Part shown: piece after piece, positions 1 through 6,957 of the stretch
Position numbering within the stretch: position 1 is the first letter of the stretch
How the letters are laid out: each line of letters begins with the position of its first letter
DNA from: Leptolinea sp. UBA1437
Lineage (GTDB): Bacteria; Chloroflexota; Anaerolineae; Anaerolineales; Anaerolineaceae
Assembly: GCA_002329625.1 (NCBI GenBank)
Contig: DCTP01000140.1
Location: 43,520-78,032 of the forward strand
DNA: 34,513 nucleotides
Reading direction: 5' to 3'
Program-made: the position numbers and the translations under genes
Notes under the pieces: generated by a model
What the model saw: the letters and a program-made list of their open reading frames with translations, nothing else
Databases searched by the model: none
What the model was told of the DNA's origin: nothing

Positions 1-130
1 GCTTTTCGGTATGCTCCCCCGCCGGTGCCATTAATACGACTTCCCAACCCTTTTCACGGAGATATTTCGCAAAATCCAATCGAAAATTATAGAGGTACCA
101 GTCCGTATTGGCGAAAAAAATAACTTTCAA
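1..130 (-). CDS. Glycosyltransferase (GT4-like), N-terminal fragment
   Basis: Only the first 43 codons lie in the window; the gene continues past its left edge. It starts with TTG at 130. The translation begins LKVIFFANTDWYLYNFRLDF and goes on to a lysine/glycine turn and VVLMAPAG. This is the usual first beta-alpha-beta of GT-B fold, family 4-like sugar transferases (an 'N-x-D-W-F/Y-L' opening followed by a hydrophobic strand ending in P-x-G). An AAAGGA ribosome site sits eight bases before the TTG. It is downstream of udg on the same strand, with a 65-base gap and a TATAAT in that gap, so it may have its own promoter. Donor and acceptor sugars cannot be judged from this fragment. Confidence 0.7.
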   Translation of the reverse strand, partial: MKVIFFANTDWYLYNFRLDFAKYLREKGWEVVLMAPAGEHTEK

Positions 131-160
131 GGGTTTGATCCTTTTATTTAATCTGAACTA

Positions 161-166
161 ATTATA
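161..166 (-). promoter_or_regulatory. Candidate -10 box for the glycosyltransferase
   Basis: A perfect TATAAT on the minus strand lies 30 bases before the TTG start at 130 and just after the udg stop. A predicted start about seven bases downstream would leave a leader of roughly 24 bases holding the AAAGGA ribosome site. No good -35 is visible, so this is tentative. Confidence 0.35.
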
Positions 167-195
167 AAGCAGAGAGATTGATCTTTGCGAGCCGG

Positions 196-855
196 CTAAA
201 AGAGCGAAAGCTGAACGCCGTCCGTCGCTTCTTTTTTCTCGACTGCTTCGGAGGTCGGATTGACATTTTCAACCGGTTCCGCTGTAATTTTCTCTTCCAC
301 TTCATGAATATAGGTCGGTAAGAGGGCAAAATCATGCATAATACTGTCCCGTAGATTCGGTTGATGCAACGCAGCCGCTGGATGAAACATCGGAACGATC
401 ATCCGCCCGTCCACCCAATGGCCCTTCCCATGGATCGAACTGATTCTCGCAAGCGGAAAATAGCGACCCATCGAAAACCTCCCTAAAGTAACGATGACCA
501 ACGGGTCAATCAGCCGAATTTGTTCATCCAAAAAGGAAGAGCAGGCGGTCAATTCTTCGGGCAGCGGATCACGATTGGCCGGGGGTCTGCATTTAACCAC
601 GTTTGTGATAAAAACATCCTGTCGTTTCAGTTTGGCCGTCGAAAGCAGTTCGTTGAGAAAATTACCGGCTTGGCCGACAAAAGGTCTGCCGGTTTCATTT
701 TCATTCAGACCGGGTCCCTCCCCGATGAAAAGGATTTTGGAATGAATATTCCCCTCTCCGGGGACGGATTTTTTTCTGGATAAATGAAGTTGACACTTTT
801 CGCAAACGGCGATTTGCTGTGCAAGCTGAGTCATTTTTTCGTAGGAATCATCCAT
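196..855 (-). CDS. Family 4 (Fe-S) uracil-DNA glycosylase with C-terminal clamp-binding motif
   Basis: Removes uracil from DNA as the first step of base excision repair. The four iron-sulfur cysteines typical of family 4 are present (C18, C21, C89, C105). The active-site motif is GEGPGLNE at 45-52 (GEAPG in most members), followed by GRPFVGQAG, the TNVVKCRPPANRDP block, and HPAA at 158-161. The fold ends near residue 180. A charged 30-residue linker then leads to the last five residues, QLSLF, which match the bacterial sliding-clamp binding consensus QL(S/D)LF. The ATG at 855 is chosen because GGAG lies six bases upstream; it overlaps the end of rimI by 25 bases. The internal ATG at 834 would give a 4-base ATGA overlap but lacks a ribosome site. 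Confidence 0.93.
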   Translation of the reverse strand: MDDSYEKMTQLAQQIAVCEKCQLHLSRKKSVPGEGNIHSKILFIGEGPGLNENETGRPFVGQAGNFLNELLSTAKLKRQDVFITNVVKCRPPANRDPLPEELTACSSFLDEQIRLIDPLVIVTLGRFSMGRYFPLARISSIHGKGHWVDGRMIVPMFHPAAALHQPNLRDSIMHDFALLPTYIHEVEEKITAEPVENVNPTSEAVEKKEATDGVQLSLF

Positions 856-1349
856 AACTTCTCCAATGTCAGGATATAAGTTTGATAATCTTGCATTTCC
901 AGATTCATCATTAGAGCATCTTCTTGATTGTCCTGATAGTAATGTTTTCGAATATTGACGACCCGATAACCGATCTTTTCATATAAGGATATTGCGGCTG
1001 AGTTACCGGCTCGGACTTCAAGGTAAGAGATTCTTGCCCCTTCTTTCCAACCTTCATACAATCCGTTTTGCATTAATACATCGCCGATTCCCCGTCGGCG
1101 GTAATCGGGATGGACGGCAAAATTCGCAACATGCAGCTCGTCCATTATAAGCCAAAGGACAAGAAATCCGCAGACATGTTGCTGCGAGTCGACCGCTACC
1201 CAGGGGCGTGATGCCTCGTTCCTTTCGACTTCAAAATAATAAGAACTTTGCGGCCAATACAGAGCAGCCGAAGCTTGGTCGATTGTGAATACTGCCGGGA
1301 TATCCGTTAAAACCATTCTGCGAATGGAAATGTCAGTGCGCCCGATCAT
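831..1349 (-). CDS. rimI: GNAT N-acetyltransferase, RimI-like
   Basis: A 172-residue GCN5-fold acetyltransferase. The acetyl-CoA motif A is clear: FAVHPDYRRRGIGDVLM, with the pyrophosphate-binding R-x-x-G-x-G around residues 84-89. It is followed by EVRAGNSAAISLYEKIGY, the usual RimI motif B. RimI acetylates the N-terminal alanine of ribosomal protein S18. The gene begins two bases after tsaB stops and has no clear ribosome site, so translation is probably coupled. The tsaE-tsaB-rimI order is the common bacterial arrangement and supports RimI over a generic GNAT, although substrate cannot be proven from sequence. Confidence 0.82.
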   Translation of the reverse strand: MIGRTDISIRRMVLTDIPAVFTIDQASAALYWPQSSYYFEVERNEASRPWVAVDSQQHVCGFLVLWLIMDELHVANFAVHPDYRRRGIGDVLMQNGLYEGWKEGARISYLEVRAGNSAAISLYEKIGYRVVNIRKHYYQDNQEDALMMNLEMQDYQTYILTLEKLWMIPTKK

Positions 1350-1351
1350 AT

Positions 1352-2020
1352 TTATTGCGAAATCGGCTCTTTCGTATGAAGATAGATCGGAGACAGGGTG
1401 TTTGGAGGAGGATAATCTCCTTTTTCAAGACGAATCCAAGCAATTTCGGCTAAAAAACCCGCCCTTCGTAAACACATTGCCGGTGATGCCATTCGGATAT
1501 TCTTATTGTTTCTGCGAAAATAGGTACGCATATCTGCGGTCAGTTCTCCGCAAACCGTTGTCGGTTCCGTAATCGCTTCGCATAGACTTTCTGTCGTATA
1601 GACGGAAACCGGTAAACTTTCCACCCATTTATCTTTGGAAGGATTGTAAAAAGCCGCAGCAAGCTTTGTTCTGCCTGCCTGTAAGACAGCACAGAGCGGC
1701 AATCCGTTTATCGGTTGAGCGGCTGCGAGAATATCCAAAGTCGGGACACCGATGACTGGAACATCCAAACCCAACGCCATTCCTTTTGCAAATGAAAGGC
1801 CGACACGCAGGCTGGTGAACGATCCGGGACCCATAGCAACCGCTATGCCGCGGAGTTTTGTGATATCCGTATCAACCGTATCGAAAAGATTTTTGACAGA
1901 AGCGGCAAGAATGACGGTATGCCGATTTAGACTCACCCAATTTGCCTCTCCGATGATACTGTTTCCGTCATAAACGGCGATTCCGATATTACTGGTAGAA
2001 GTGTCAATTGCTAATAACAT
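1352..2020 (-). CDS. tsaB: tRNA t6A biosynthesis protein TsaB
   Basis: ASKHA-fold scaffold protein that partners TsaD and TsaE to make N6-threonylcarbamoyladenosine at position 37 of ANN-decoding tRNAs. It opens with MLLAIDTSTSNIGIA, and carries GPGSFTSLRVGLSFAKGMA in the first third, both hallmarks of TsaB/YeaZ. The 222-residue length is normal for the family. It follows tsaE by six bases. GGAG lies 11 bases before the ATG, a little far. The catalytic partner TsaD is not in this window. Confidence 0.92.
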   Translation of the reverse strand: MLLAIDTSTSNIGIAVYDGNSIIGEANWVSLNRHTVILAASVKNLFDTVDTDITKLRGIAVAMGPGSFTSLRVGLSFAKGMALGLDVPVIGVPTLDILAAAQPINGLPLCAVLQAGRTKLAAAFYNPSKDKWVESLPVSVYTTESLCEAITEPTTVCGELTADMRTYFRRNNKNIRMASPAMCLRRAGFLAEIAWIRLEKGDYPPPNTLSPIYLHTKEPISQ

Positions 2021-2026
2021 ATTTAT

Positions 2027-2521
2027 TTAAACTCCGAAAGACCGATGGCGAAATAAATGCAATAAGGTTTGATAGCGTTCCCCATACGGAACCATGACTA
2101 GGCTGCGTTGTTCGTCCGCTACCCAAGCCATTTTGATTGTCAGTCTTTCTTTCGGAAGAATGGAATCAATTCTCTCCGCCCATTCGACGACTAACACGCC
2201 TTGGTGCAGCATGCGGTCGATATCGAGCTCTTCCGCTTCAAGGGTACTGTCGATACGATATGCGTCCATATGAAAAAGTGTGCTTCCGTCCATTCGGTAA
2301 TATTCATTGACCAAGACAAAAGTTGGGCTTGTAACCTGATCGACACTACCCCATCCCTGAGCAATTCCTTGGATAAAAGTGGTTTTCCCCGATCCCAAAT
2401 CTCCGCTGAAGCACAATATGTCACCGTTTTGTAACATTCTTCCCAGACGCATCCCAAACCGCCGGGTTTGGTCGGCGCTTCTGCTGAAAATTTCCAATGT
2501 TTCCGAATCAAGAATAGGCAC
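2027..2521 (-). CDS. tsaE: tRNA t6A biosynthesis ATPase TsaE
   Basis: Small P-loop ATPase required for cycles of t6A synthesis. Walker A is GDLGSGKT at 40-47, followed by TSPTF at 64-68 and HMDAYR at 84-89, the three landmark motifs of TsaE/YjeE. At 164 residues it has normal length. The start is GTG at 2521, with AAAGGA seven bases upstream. It is 60 bases downstream of the DUF951 gene on the same strand and probably belongs to that transcript. Confidence 0.93.
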   Translation of the reverse strand: MPILDSETLEIFSRSADQTRRFGMRLGRMLQNGDILCFSGDLGSGKTTFIQGIAQGWGSVDQVTSPTFVLVNEYYRMDGSTLFHMDAYRIDSTLEAEELDIDRMLHQGVLVVEWAERIDSILPKERLTIKMAWVADEQRSLVMVPYGERYQTLLHLFRHRSFGV

Positions 2522-2581
2522 AAACGGATCCTTTAAGATATCAGGTTGGGAAGAAAAGTATCAGATTTGCTCGAATTTGTT

Positions 2582-2806
2582 TTATGTTGAAGGTTCCGAC
2601 GACTCAGATGGATGTTCGGGATTCTTTTGCGGTTTCCCCTTCATTTTATGCGATAATTCTCTTCTGGTCAGCAAGACGCGATGATGACAATTTAAACATT
2701 CCAGCCCAATCTCGGCGCCGAGCCGAACCACTACCCACTGATTGGAACCGCATGGATGCATTTTTTTTAATGTGATCAAATCGCCAAGCTCGTACTCCTC
2801 ATCCAT
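2582..2806 (-). CDS. DUF951 family small protein
   Basis: A 74-residue protein of unknown function, recognised by the DUF951 pattern YELGDLITLKK-HPCGSNQWVVVRLGAEIGLECLNCHHRVLLTRREL, including the HPCG cysteine and the C-x-x-C pair. These three cysteines may hold a metal. The C-terminus is lysine, proline and serine rich. The ATG at 2806 (MDEEYELGD) fits family N-termini; an upstream in-frame ATG at 2848 would add an unrelated 14 residues. No Shine-Dalgarno precedes 2806. Instead a TATAAT box ends six bases before the ATG, suggesting a leaderless message. It is divergent from the site-2 protease gene. Confidence 0.85.
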   Translation of the reverse strand: MDEEYELGDLITLKKMHPCGSNQWVVVRLGAEIGLECLNCHHRVLLTRRELSHKMKGKPQKNPEHPSESSEPST

Positions 2807-2812
2807 TCTGCA

Positions 2813-2818
2813 ATTATA
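2813..2818 (-). promoter_or_regulatory. -10 box placing the DUF951 start at +1 (leaderless)
   Basis: TATAAT on the minus strand is followed by TGCAGA and then ATG at 2806, so transcription would start on or next to the A of the start codon. The -35 region is weak (TGTTCA at 17-base spacing). The whole intergenic region is 78 bases and is shared with the opposite promoter. Confidence 0.6.
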
Positions 2819-2869
2819 AAGGAATTGAAAGGGGCTGAACAGAGTCACAATAACGGTTCGGGATGCAAA

Positions 2870-2878
2870 TGTTATAAT
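2870..2878 (+). promoter_or_regulatory. Extended -10 box placing the M50 start at +1 (leaderless)
   Basis: TGTTATAAT (a TGN extended -10 plus perfect TATAAT) is followed by AGCTGC and then ATG at 2885. No Shine-Dalgarno is present between box and start. There is no recognisable -35, which extended -10 promoters can do without. Confidence 0.65.
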
Positions 2879-2884
2879 AGCTGC

Positions 2885-3508
2885 ATGGCCGTGCCCGCAG
2901 TTTTTGTATGTCGCATCCTGACCTTAATCATCGCATTCACAATCCATGAATTTGCGCATGGGTTTTTGGCTGATCGGTTCGGAGATCCGACTCCGCGGCT
3001 GCAGGGACGGTTAACTTTGAATCCTCTGAAGCATTTGGATATTTTCGGCTCTTTGATGCTATTATTAACCGGCTTCGGGTGGGCAAAACCAGTCCAAATC
3101 GATACGGAAGCCATTCGCAGAAACAATAAAGCCGGGGTGATGTTGGTATCTTTTATTGGCCCTTTTTCCAATTTTCTCTTGGCTTTAATCGGTGCATTGC
3201 TGTTGAAAATTCCCGGTATTACAACCATCCGGTGGTGGGGAATTCCTTTCTTTCTTTCACAATTCATCTGGATTAATCTCAGCCTGCTGATTTTCAATCT
3301 GGTGCCTCTCGCTCCTTTGGACGGAGAAAAAGTGGTCGAATATTTCATACCGGACAGTATGCTTCCTGCCTGGAATAATGTACAGCAATACGGAATGCAA
3401 ATTTTATTGATCTGTTTTTTGATATTGCCCTATCTGAATATCGACGTTTTCGGAAAAATCTTAAGTCCGTTGATCAGCGGACTGTATTATTGGTTGGTCG
3501 GAGGATAA
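2885..3508 (+). CDS. Site-2 protease family membrane metallopeptidase (M50)
   Basis: Intramembrane zinc protease of the short rhomboid-like M50B type, 207 residues. The zinc motif HEFAH sits in the first hydrophobic segment (IIAFTIHEFAHGFLADRFGDPTPRLQGRL), followed by LNPLKHLD and, in the third segment, NLVPLAPLDGEK, whose N-x-x-P-x-x-P-L-D-G pattern supplies the third ligand. Four to five membrane segments are visible. The start at 2885 (MAVPAVF) fits the family; an earlier in-frame ATG at 2825 would read through the promoter. The TyrA-like gene follows after four bases. Its natural substrate is unknown. Confidence 0.9.
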   Translation: MAVPAVFVCRILTLIIAFTIHEFAHGFLADRFGDPTPRLQGRLTLNPLKHLDIFGSLMLLLTGFGWAKPVQIDTEAIRRNNKAGVMLVSFIGPFSNFLLALIGALLLKIPGITTIRWWGIPFFLSQFIWINLSLLIFNLVPLAPLDGEKVVEYFIPDSMLPAWNNVQQYGMQILLICFLILPYLNIDVFGKILSPLISGLYYWLVGG

Positions 3509-3512
3509 AACT

Positions 3513-4499
3513 ATGATTCAAATCGCCATCATCGGATTGGGAGAAATCGGCACATCGTTGGGACTCGCTTTAAAGTATCAGAAGGATGAAATATTTCGGG
3601 TCGGGATGGATGTTCATAAATATGCGACGGATAATGCATCGGAGAAGGGAGCGGTCGACAGGGTTTCACGAAACTTTTCGGATGCGGTAAAAGAAGCGGA
3701 TATCGTTTTTTTGGCAATTCCCGCCCATGAAGTGGAAGACACACTCGAATTAATCGGTCATGAGCTTAAGAAAGATGCCGCGGTTTTGGATACATGCCCG
3801 ACAAAATCGGCTGCGATCAACTGGGCGAAAAAATCGATGACTCAACCGGATCATTTTTTGGGAATATATCCGTCGATCAATCCGGCTTATCTCTCCGAAC
3901 CATCGAATGAATTTCATTCCGCGCATGAAGATCTGTTTCAGTCCGGCACATTGTATTTGGCTCCATCTGCCGATACCGAACCCGCCGTAGTCAAATTGGC
4001 GTCGGATTTGGGAACGTTGATCGGTGCTCACAGCGCATTTATAGATCCGGTTGAATTGGATGGATTATTGGCTGCTGCTTATGATCTTCCGCTGTTATTA
4101 TCGAACGCTTTGATGAGTACATTGCTAAATCAAAACAGTTGGGAAGATTGCCGCAAATTAGCCGTGAAAGAATTTGTACAAGAGACCGATTTTTGTGCTT
4201 TCCCTTATACCGGAAAGGAATTCACCGAAATCCTGTCGGAAAATCGGGAAAATACACTGCGAATTCTGAATGATTTTATCGTAAATTTGAAAACCTATCG
4301 GGATGCCATTCAAAACCGCGACCGTGCGGCTTTGAGCTCTCTTTATGAAAAAGCGGAAAAAGGAAGGGAAAAATGGCTCAAAGATTACGAGGGAGGGGTT
4401 TGGCGGAAAGAAAAAGATCAGAAGCTGAATGTACCGACCGCGGGGGAAATGATGGGACAGATGTTTCTGGGCGGATTGGGGCGGAAAAAGAAAGAATAA
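3513..4499 (+). CDS. TyrA-like prephenate dehydrogenase family protein, lacking the HPMAG motif
   Basis: A 328-residue NAD(P)-dependent 6-phosphogluconate-like dehydrogenase. The Rossmann motif GLGEIG is at 8-13, followed by the acidic strand end D33 and AIPAHEV at 69-74. DTCPTKSA at 93-100 corresponds to the 'D-x-x-S-x-K' block of prephenate dehydrogenases. Where TyrA enzymes have H-P-M-A-G, this protein has GIYPSINP at 117-124, so the usual catalytic histidine is missing. A helical C-terminal domain follows, ending in a lysine-rich tail. TyrA-like by fold, but true prephenate dehydrogenase activity is doubtful. It lies between the protease gene and the GIY-YIG gene in a tight row. Confidence 0.75.
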   Translation: MIQIAIIGLGEIGTSLGLALKYQKDEIFRVGMDVHKYATDNASEKGAVDRVSRNFSDAVKEADIVFLAIPAHEVEDTLELIGHELKKDAAVLDTCPTKSAAINWAKKSMTQPDHFLGIYPSINPAYLSEPSNEFHSAHEDLFQSGTLYLAPSADTEPAVVKLASDLGTLIGAHSAFIDPVELDGLLAAAYDLPLLLSNALMSTLLNQNSWEDCRKLAVKEFVQETDFCAFPYTGKEFTEILSENRENTLRILNDFIVNLKTYRDAIQNRDRAALSSLYEKAEKGREKWLKDYEGGVWRKEKDQKLNVPTAGEMMGQMFLGGLGRKKKE

Positions 4500-4528
4500 T
4501 TGCTGATGCGGGTAACGGGCAAACAACG

Positions 4529-4843
4529 ATGACGGTGTCCGACAATGGTCTGTTTTATTGTTATATGGTGGAATGTTCCAACGGATCTTTTTATACCGGT
4601 TGGACGACGAATCCCGAAAGACGGCTTAAAGCTCATAATGCCGGGCACGGTGCGGCTTATACCAAAATGCATTCCCCTGTATCACTTGTTTATGTCGAAA
4701 AAATGGAAAGCAGGCACGAAGCAATGATTCGCGAGACGGAAATCAAAAAGTATTCTCATGCTGAAAAAGCGGCGATGAGCGAATCTTGGAAAAAATCAAC
4801 TGTTTCCGAAGAATGGGACCGGAAAGATCACCAGGGTAAATAA
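4529..4843 (+). CDS. GIY-YIG domain protein (UPF0213/YhbQ-like)
   Basis: A 104-residue stand-alone GIY-YIG nuclease-fold protein. The motif appears as FYCYMVECSNGSFYTGWTTNPERRLKAHN, i.e. the Y-M-V / Y-T-G pair plus the conserved arginine, followed by R-E-x-x-I-K-K after about 45 residues. Its cellular role in bacteria is not settled. The ATG at 4529 is preferred because it begins just before the domain; an open frame reaching back to 4373 lies inside the TyrA-like gene. Ribosome site is poor. Its stop abuts the TTG of era. Confidence 0.85.
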   Translation: MTVSDNGLFYCYMVECSNGSFYTGWTTNPERRLKAHNAGHGAAYTKMHSPVSLVYVEKMESRHEAMIRETEIKKYSHAEKAAMSESWKKSTVSEEWDRKDHQGK

Positions 4844-5758
4844 TTGGAAAATATTCAGACTTTTCGTTCCGGTTTTGTCAGCGTCATCGGTAAGCCCAAT
4901 GTGGGAAAATCGACTCTAATTAATTATCTTTTGGGACAAAAAATTGCTGCGGTTTCTCCGCGACCGCAAACAACTCAGCGCAATCAGTTGGGAATTATTA
5001 CCGAAAAAGATTATCAGATTATTTTTATCGATACTCCCGGCATTCATCAACCGAAATCAAAACTTGGTGATTTTATGAACGAAGCGGCTGTGGGGACATT
5101 TACCGAAGTGGATATTATTCTCTGGATTGTCAACCTGAATGAACCGCCTGCTGCGGAAGATCAAATTGTAGCGGAAAAAATAAAGAATGCCGGAATCCTT
5201 TCCAATACCGTATTGGCGCTGAATAAAGCGGATCTGGTCAGTCCGGCGAATTCGGAAAGATATGCCGACCGTTACCGTGCATTGGTACCGGGAGCCGAAT
5301 CCTTTTTGATTTCAGCTAAGACAGGCGCGGGATGTGATGATTTGTTGGCTGCGTTGGTTCGTAGGCTTCCGTCCGGGCCGGCTTTTTATGACGAAGAACA
5401 GATTACGGACTTATACGAACGGGAAATTGCGAGAGACTTAATTCGGGAATCTCTGCTGAAGAATCTTGAAGATGAGATCCCTCATTCGATTGCGGTTCGG
5501 ATTGATGAGTATTCGGATCGCACCGAGACCAAGTCTTACATCCAAGCGACATTAATATTGGACCGAGAAAATCATAAAAGTATCGTCATCGGAAAGAACG
5601 GGGAAATGATCAAAAAAATCGGGCAAGATGCTCGCTCGGAAATCGAAAAACTGACCGGACGCAGTATTTATCTTGAATTAAAAGCAAAAGTGGTAAAGAA
5701 CTGGAGGAATAATCCTTCGATATTAAAGTCATTGGGCTATTTTTTACCGAAAGAATGA
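4844..5758 (+). CDS. era: GTPase Era, ribosome assembly
   Basis: GTPase that binds 16S rRNA near its 3' end during 30S maturation. G1 is GKPNVGKST at 16-24, G3 is DTPG, G4 is NKAD, and SAKTG gives G5. The C-terminal KH domain carries IVIGKNGEMIKKIG. Its 304 residues are full length. The start is TTG at 4844, directly after the stop of the previous gene, with AGGG upstream. The sequence around the switch regions (VSPRPQTTQRNQLG and TPGIHQPKSKLGD) is the form I associate with Anaerolineae. It ends ten bases from the convergent yitT-like gene. Confidence 0.95.
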   Translation: MENIQTFRSGFVSVIGKPNVGKSTLINYLLGQKIAAVSPRPQTTQRNQLGIITEKDYQIIFIDTPGIHQPKSKLGDFMNEAAVGTFTEVDIILWIVNLNEPPAAEDQIVAEKIKNAGILSNTVLALNKADLVSPANSERYADRYRALVPGAESFLISAKTGAGCDDLLAALVRRLPSGPAFYDEEQITDLYEREIARDLIRESLLKNLEDEIPHSIAVRIDEYSDRTETKSYIQATLILDRENHKSIVIGKNGEMIKKIGQDARSEIEKLTGRSIYLELKAKVVKNWRNNPSILKSLGYFLPKE

Positions 5759-5768
5759 AACGGCCGGT

Positions 5769-6665
5769 TCAATCCTCTAAATATTTATACTTTTGAAATC
5801 CCTCACCCATCACTTCGTTTGCTTGACCGACGACCATGAAAGCTTTCGGATCCACTTCAACCACCAGCCGCTTCAGCTGATTGATCTCTCCCCGATTGAT
5901 AACGCAATAGATAACACCCTTTTTCTCTTTCGAATAACCCCCGATTCCCGTAATCAGGGTAACACTGTGTTCCAGCACATTGATTACACCTTCCGCAATC
6001 GCATCCGGCTTGTCTGTGATAATAACCACGTCCCGAAAAAAATTGGCGCCTTCGGAAATGGTCTCCGCAGCCACCCCGCTGACATAGATCGCAATCAGCC
6101 CGTATAGTGCCAGATCCCAACCGAAAGTAAGACCGCCCAGAATAGCGGATATGGAATCGGTGAGTAAATAAGATTGCGTGATCGGCAATCCCGCTCTTTG
6201 GTTCAAAATTCGACCGATGATATCAGTTCCTCCGCTGGTCCCGCTGCCGCGATAGACCAGTCCGAATCCGATCCCCAAGATGACGGCACCGAACAGGGTG
6301 TTTAGAAAAATGTCATGGGTTAAATAGGCATTTTTCTGATATCGGGTCAGCAGATCGGTAAAAAAAGAGAAAAGAACAACCGAAAAAACTGTCCGAATCG
6401 CAAATTTCCGCTTCCCCAAATAACGCCACCCAAAGATAAAAAGAGGAATATTTCCGATTAGCGTCATAACGCCGATTGGCCAACCGGTGTGAGCGTTAAT
6501 TACCTGTGCCAATCCGGAGACTCCGCCGCTGATTAATCGTGCGGGAATCAAAAAATATGCCATTCCGATGGATTGGATAACACTCCCAATCAAAATCAGA
6601 GAATAATCGGAAAATGTTTCTTTGTTAAAAAAATCTTTCTTGGAGACGGAAAAGTTCTGCTTCAT
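5769..6665 (-). CDS. YitT family membrane protein (DUF161 + DUF2179)
   Basis: A 298-residue membrane protein of unknown transport role. Five to six hydrophobic segments (about residues 20-210) contain the family signatures ARLISGGVSGLAQVI and GFGLVYRGSGTSGGTDIIGRIL. The soluble C-terminal DUF2179 domain follows (VVIITDKPDAIAEGVI through GGYSKEKKGVIYCVINRGEI and DPKAFMVV). No Shine-Dalgarno precedes the ATG at 6665; a TATGAT lies 11 bases upstream, so the leader may be only a few bases long. Convergent with era. Confidence 0.92.
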   Translation of the reverse strand: MKQNFSVSKKDFFNKETFSDYSLILIGSVIQSIGMAYFLIPARLISGGVSGLAQVINAHTGWPIGVMTLIGNIPLFIFGWRYLGKRKFAIRTVFSVVLFSFFTDLLTRYQKNAYLTHDIFLNTLFGAVILGIGFGLVYRGSGTSGGTDIIGRILNQRAGLPITQSYLLTDSISAILGGLTFGWDLALYGLIAIYVSGVAAETISEGANFFRDVVIITDKPDAIAEGVINVLEHSVTLITGIGGYSKEKKGVIYCVINRGEINQLKRLVVEVDPKAFMVVGQANEVMGEGFQKYKYLED

Positions 6666-6957
6666 ACTTTGATTAAATCATAGAAACCTTAAAAATTGAA
6701 GGAAATACGAAGGAATAACAAAAGGAAAAGTCGAAGATCATCTATCAAATATTCTCGGATCCGTTACTTGCGTCATAGTTTTAATAAAGATTTAATTATT
6801 CTATTTTTTAATGTGTCATAAAATGAGTGCCTAAGGGAAAAATTGATTGAGAATCATGCGAATTTATTTTCGAAAACCGCAACGTTTCTTTCAATTAACC
6901 GTAGATTAATATGTTGCGTATAGATTATGAACAAGAAGCTGTAACTAAGAGAAAAAA
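6666..6957. other. AT-rich divergent intergenic region
   Basis: This 292-base gap separates yitT-like (leftward) and the export locus (rightward), so promoters for both should lie here. A TATGAT at 6677-6682 on the minus strand fits yitT. For the rightward operon I see no confident -35/-10 pair. No open frame or RNA gene is evident. Confidence 0.5.

Noticed and set aside
6878..6918. CGCAAC ... GTTGCG inverted repeat upstream of the export locus
   Set aside because: Only six bases per arm with 29 bases between; expected by chance at this length and not aligned with a clear promoter.
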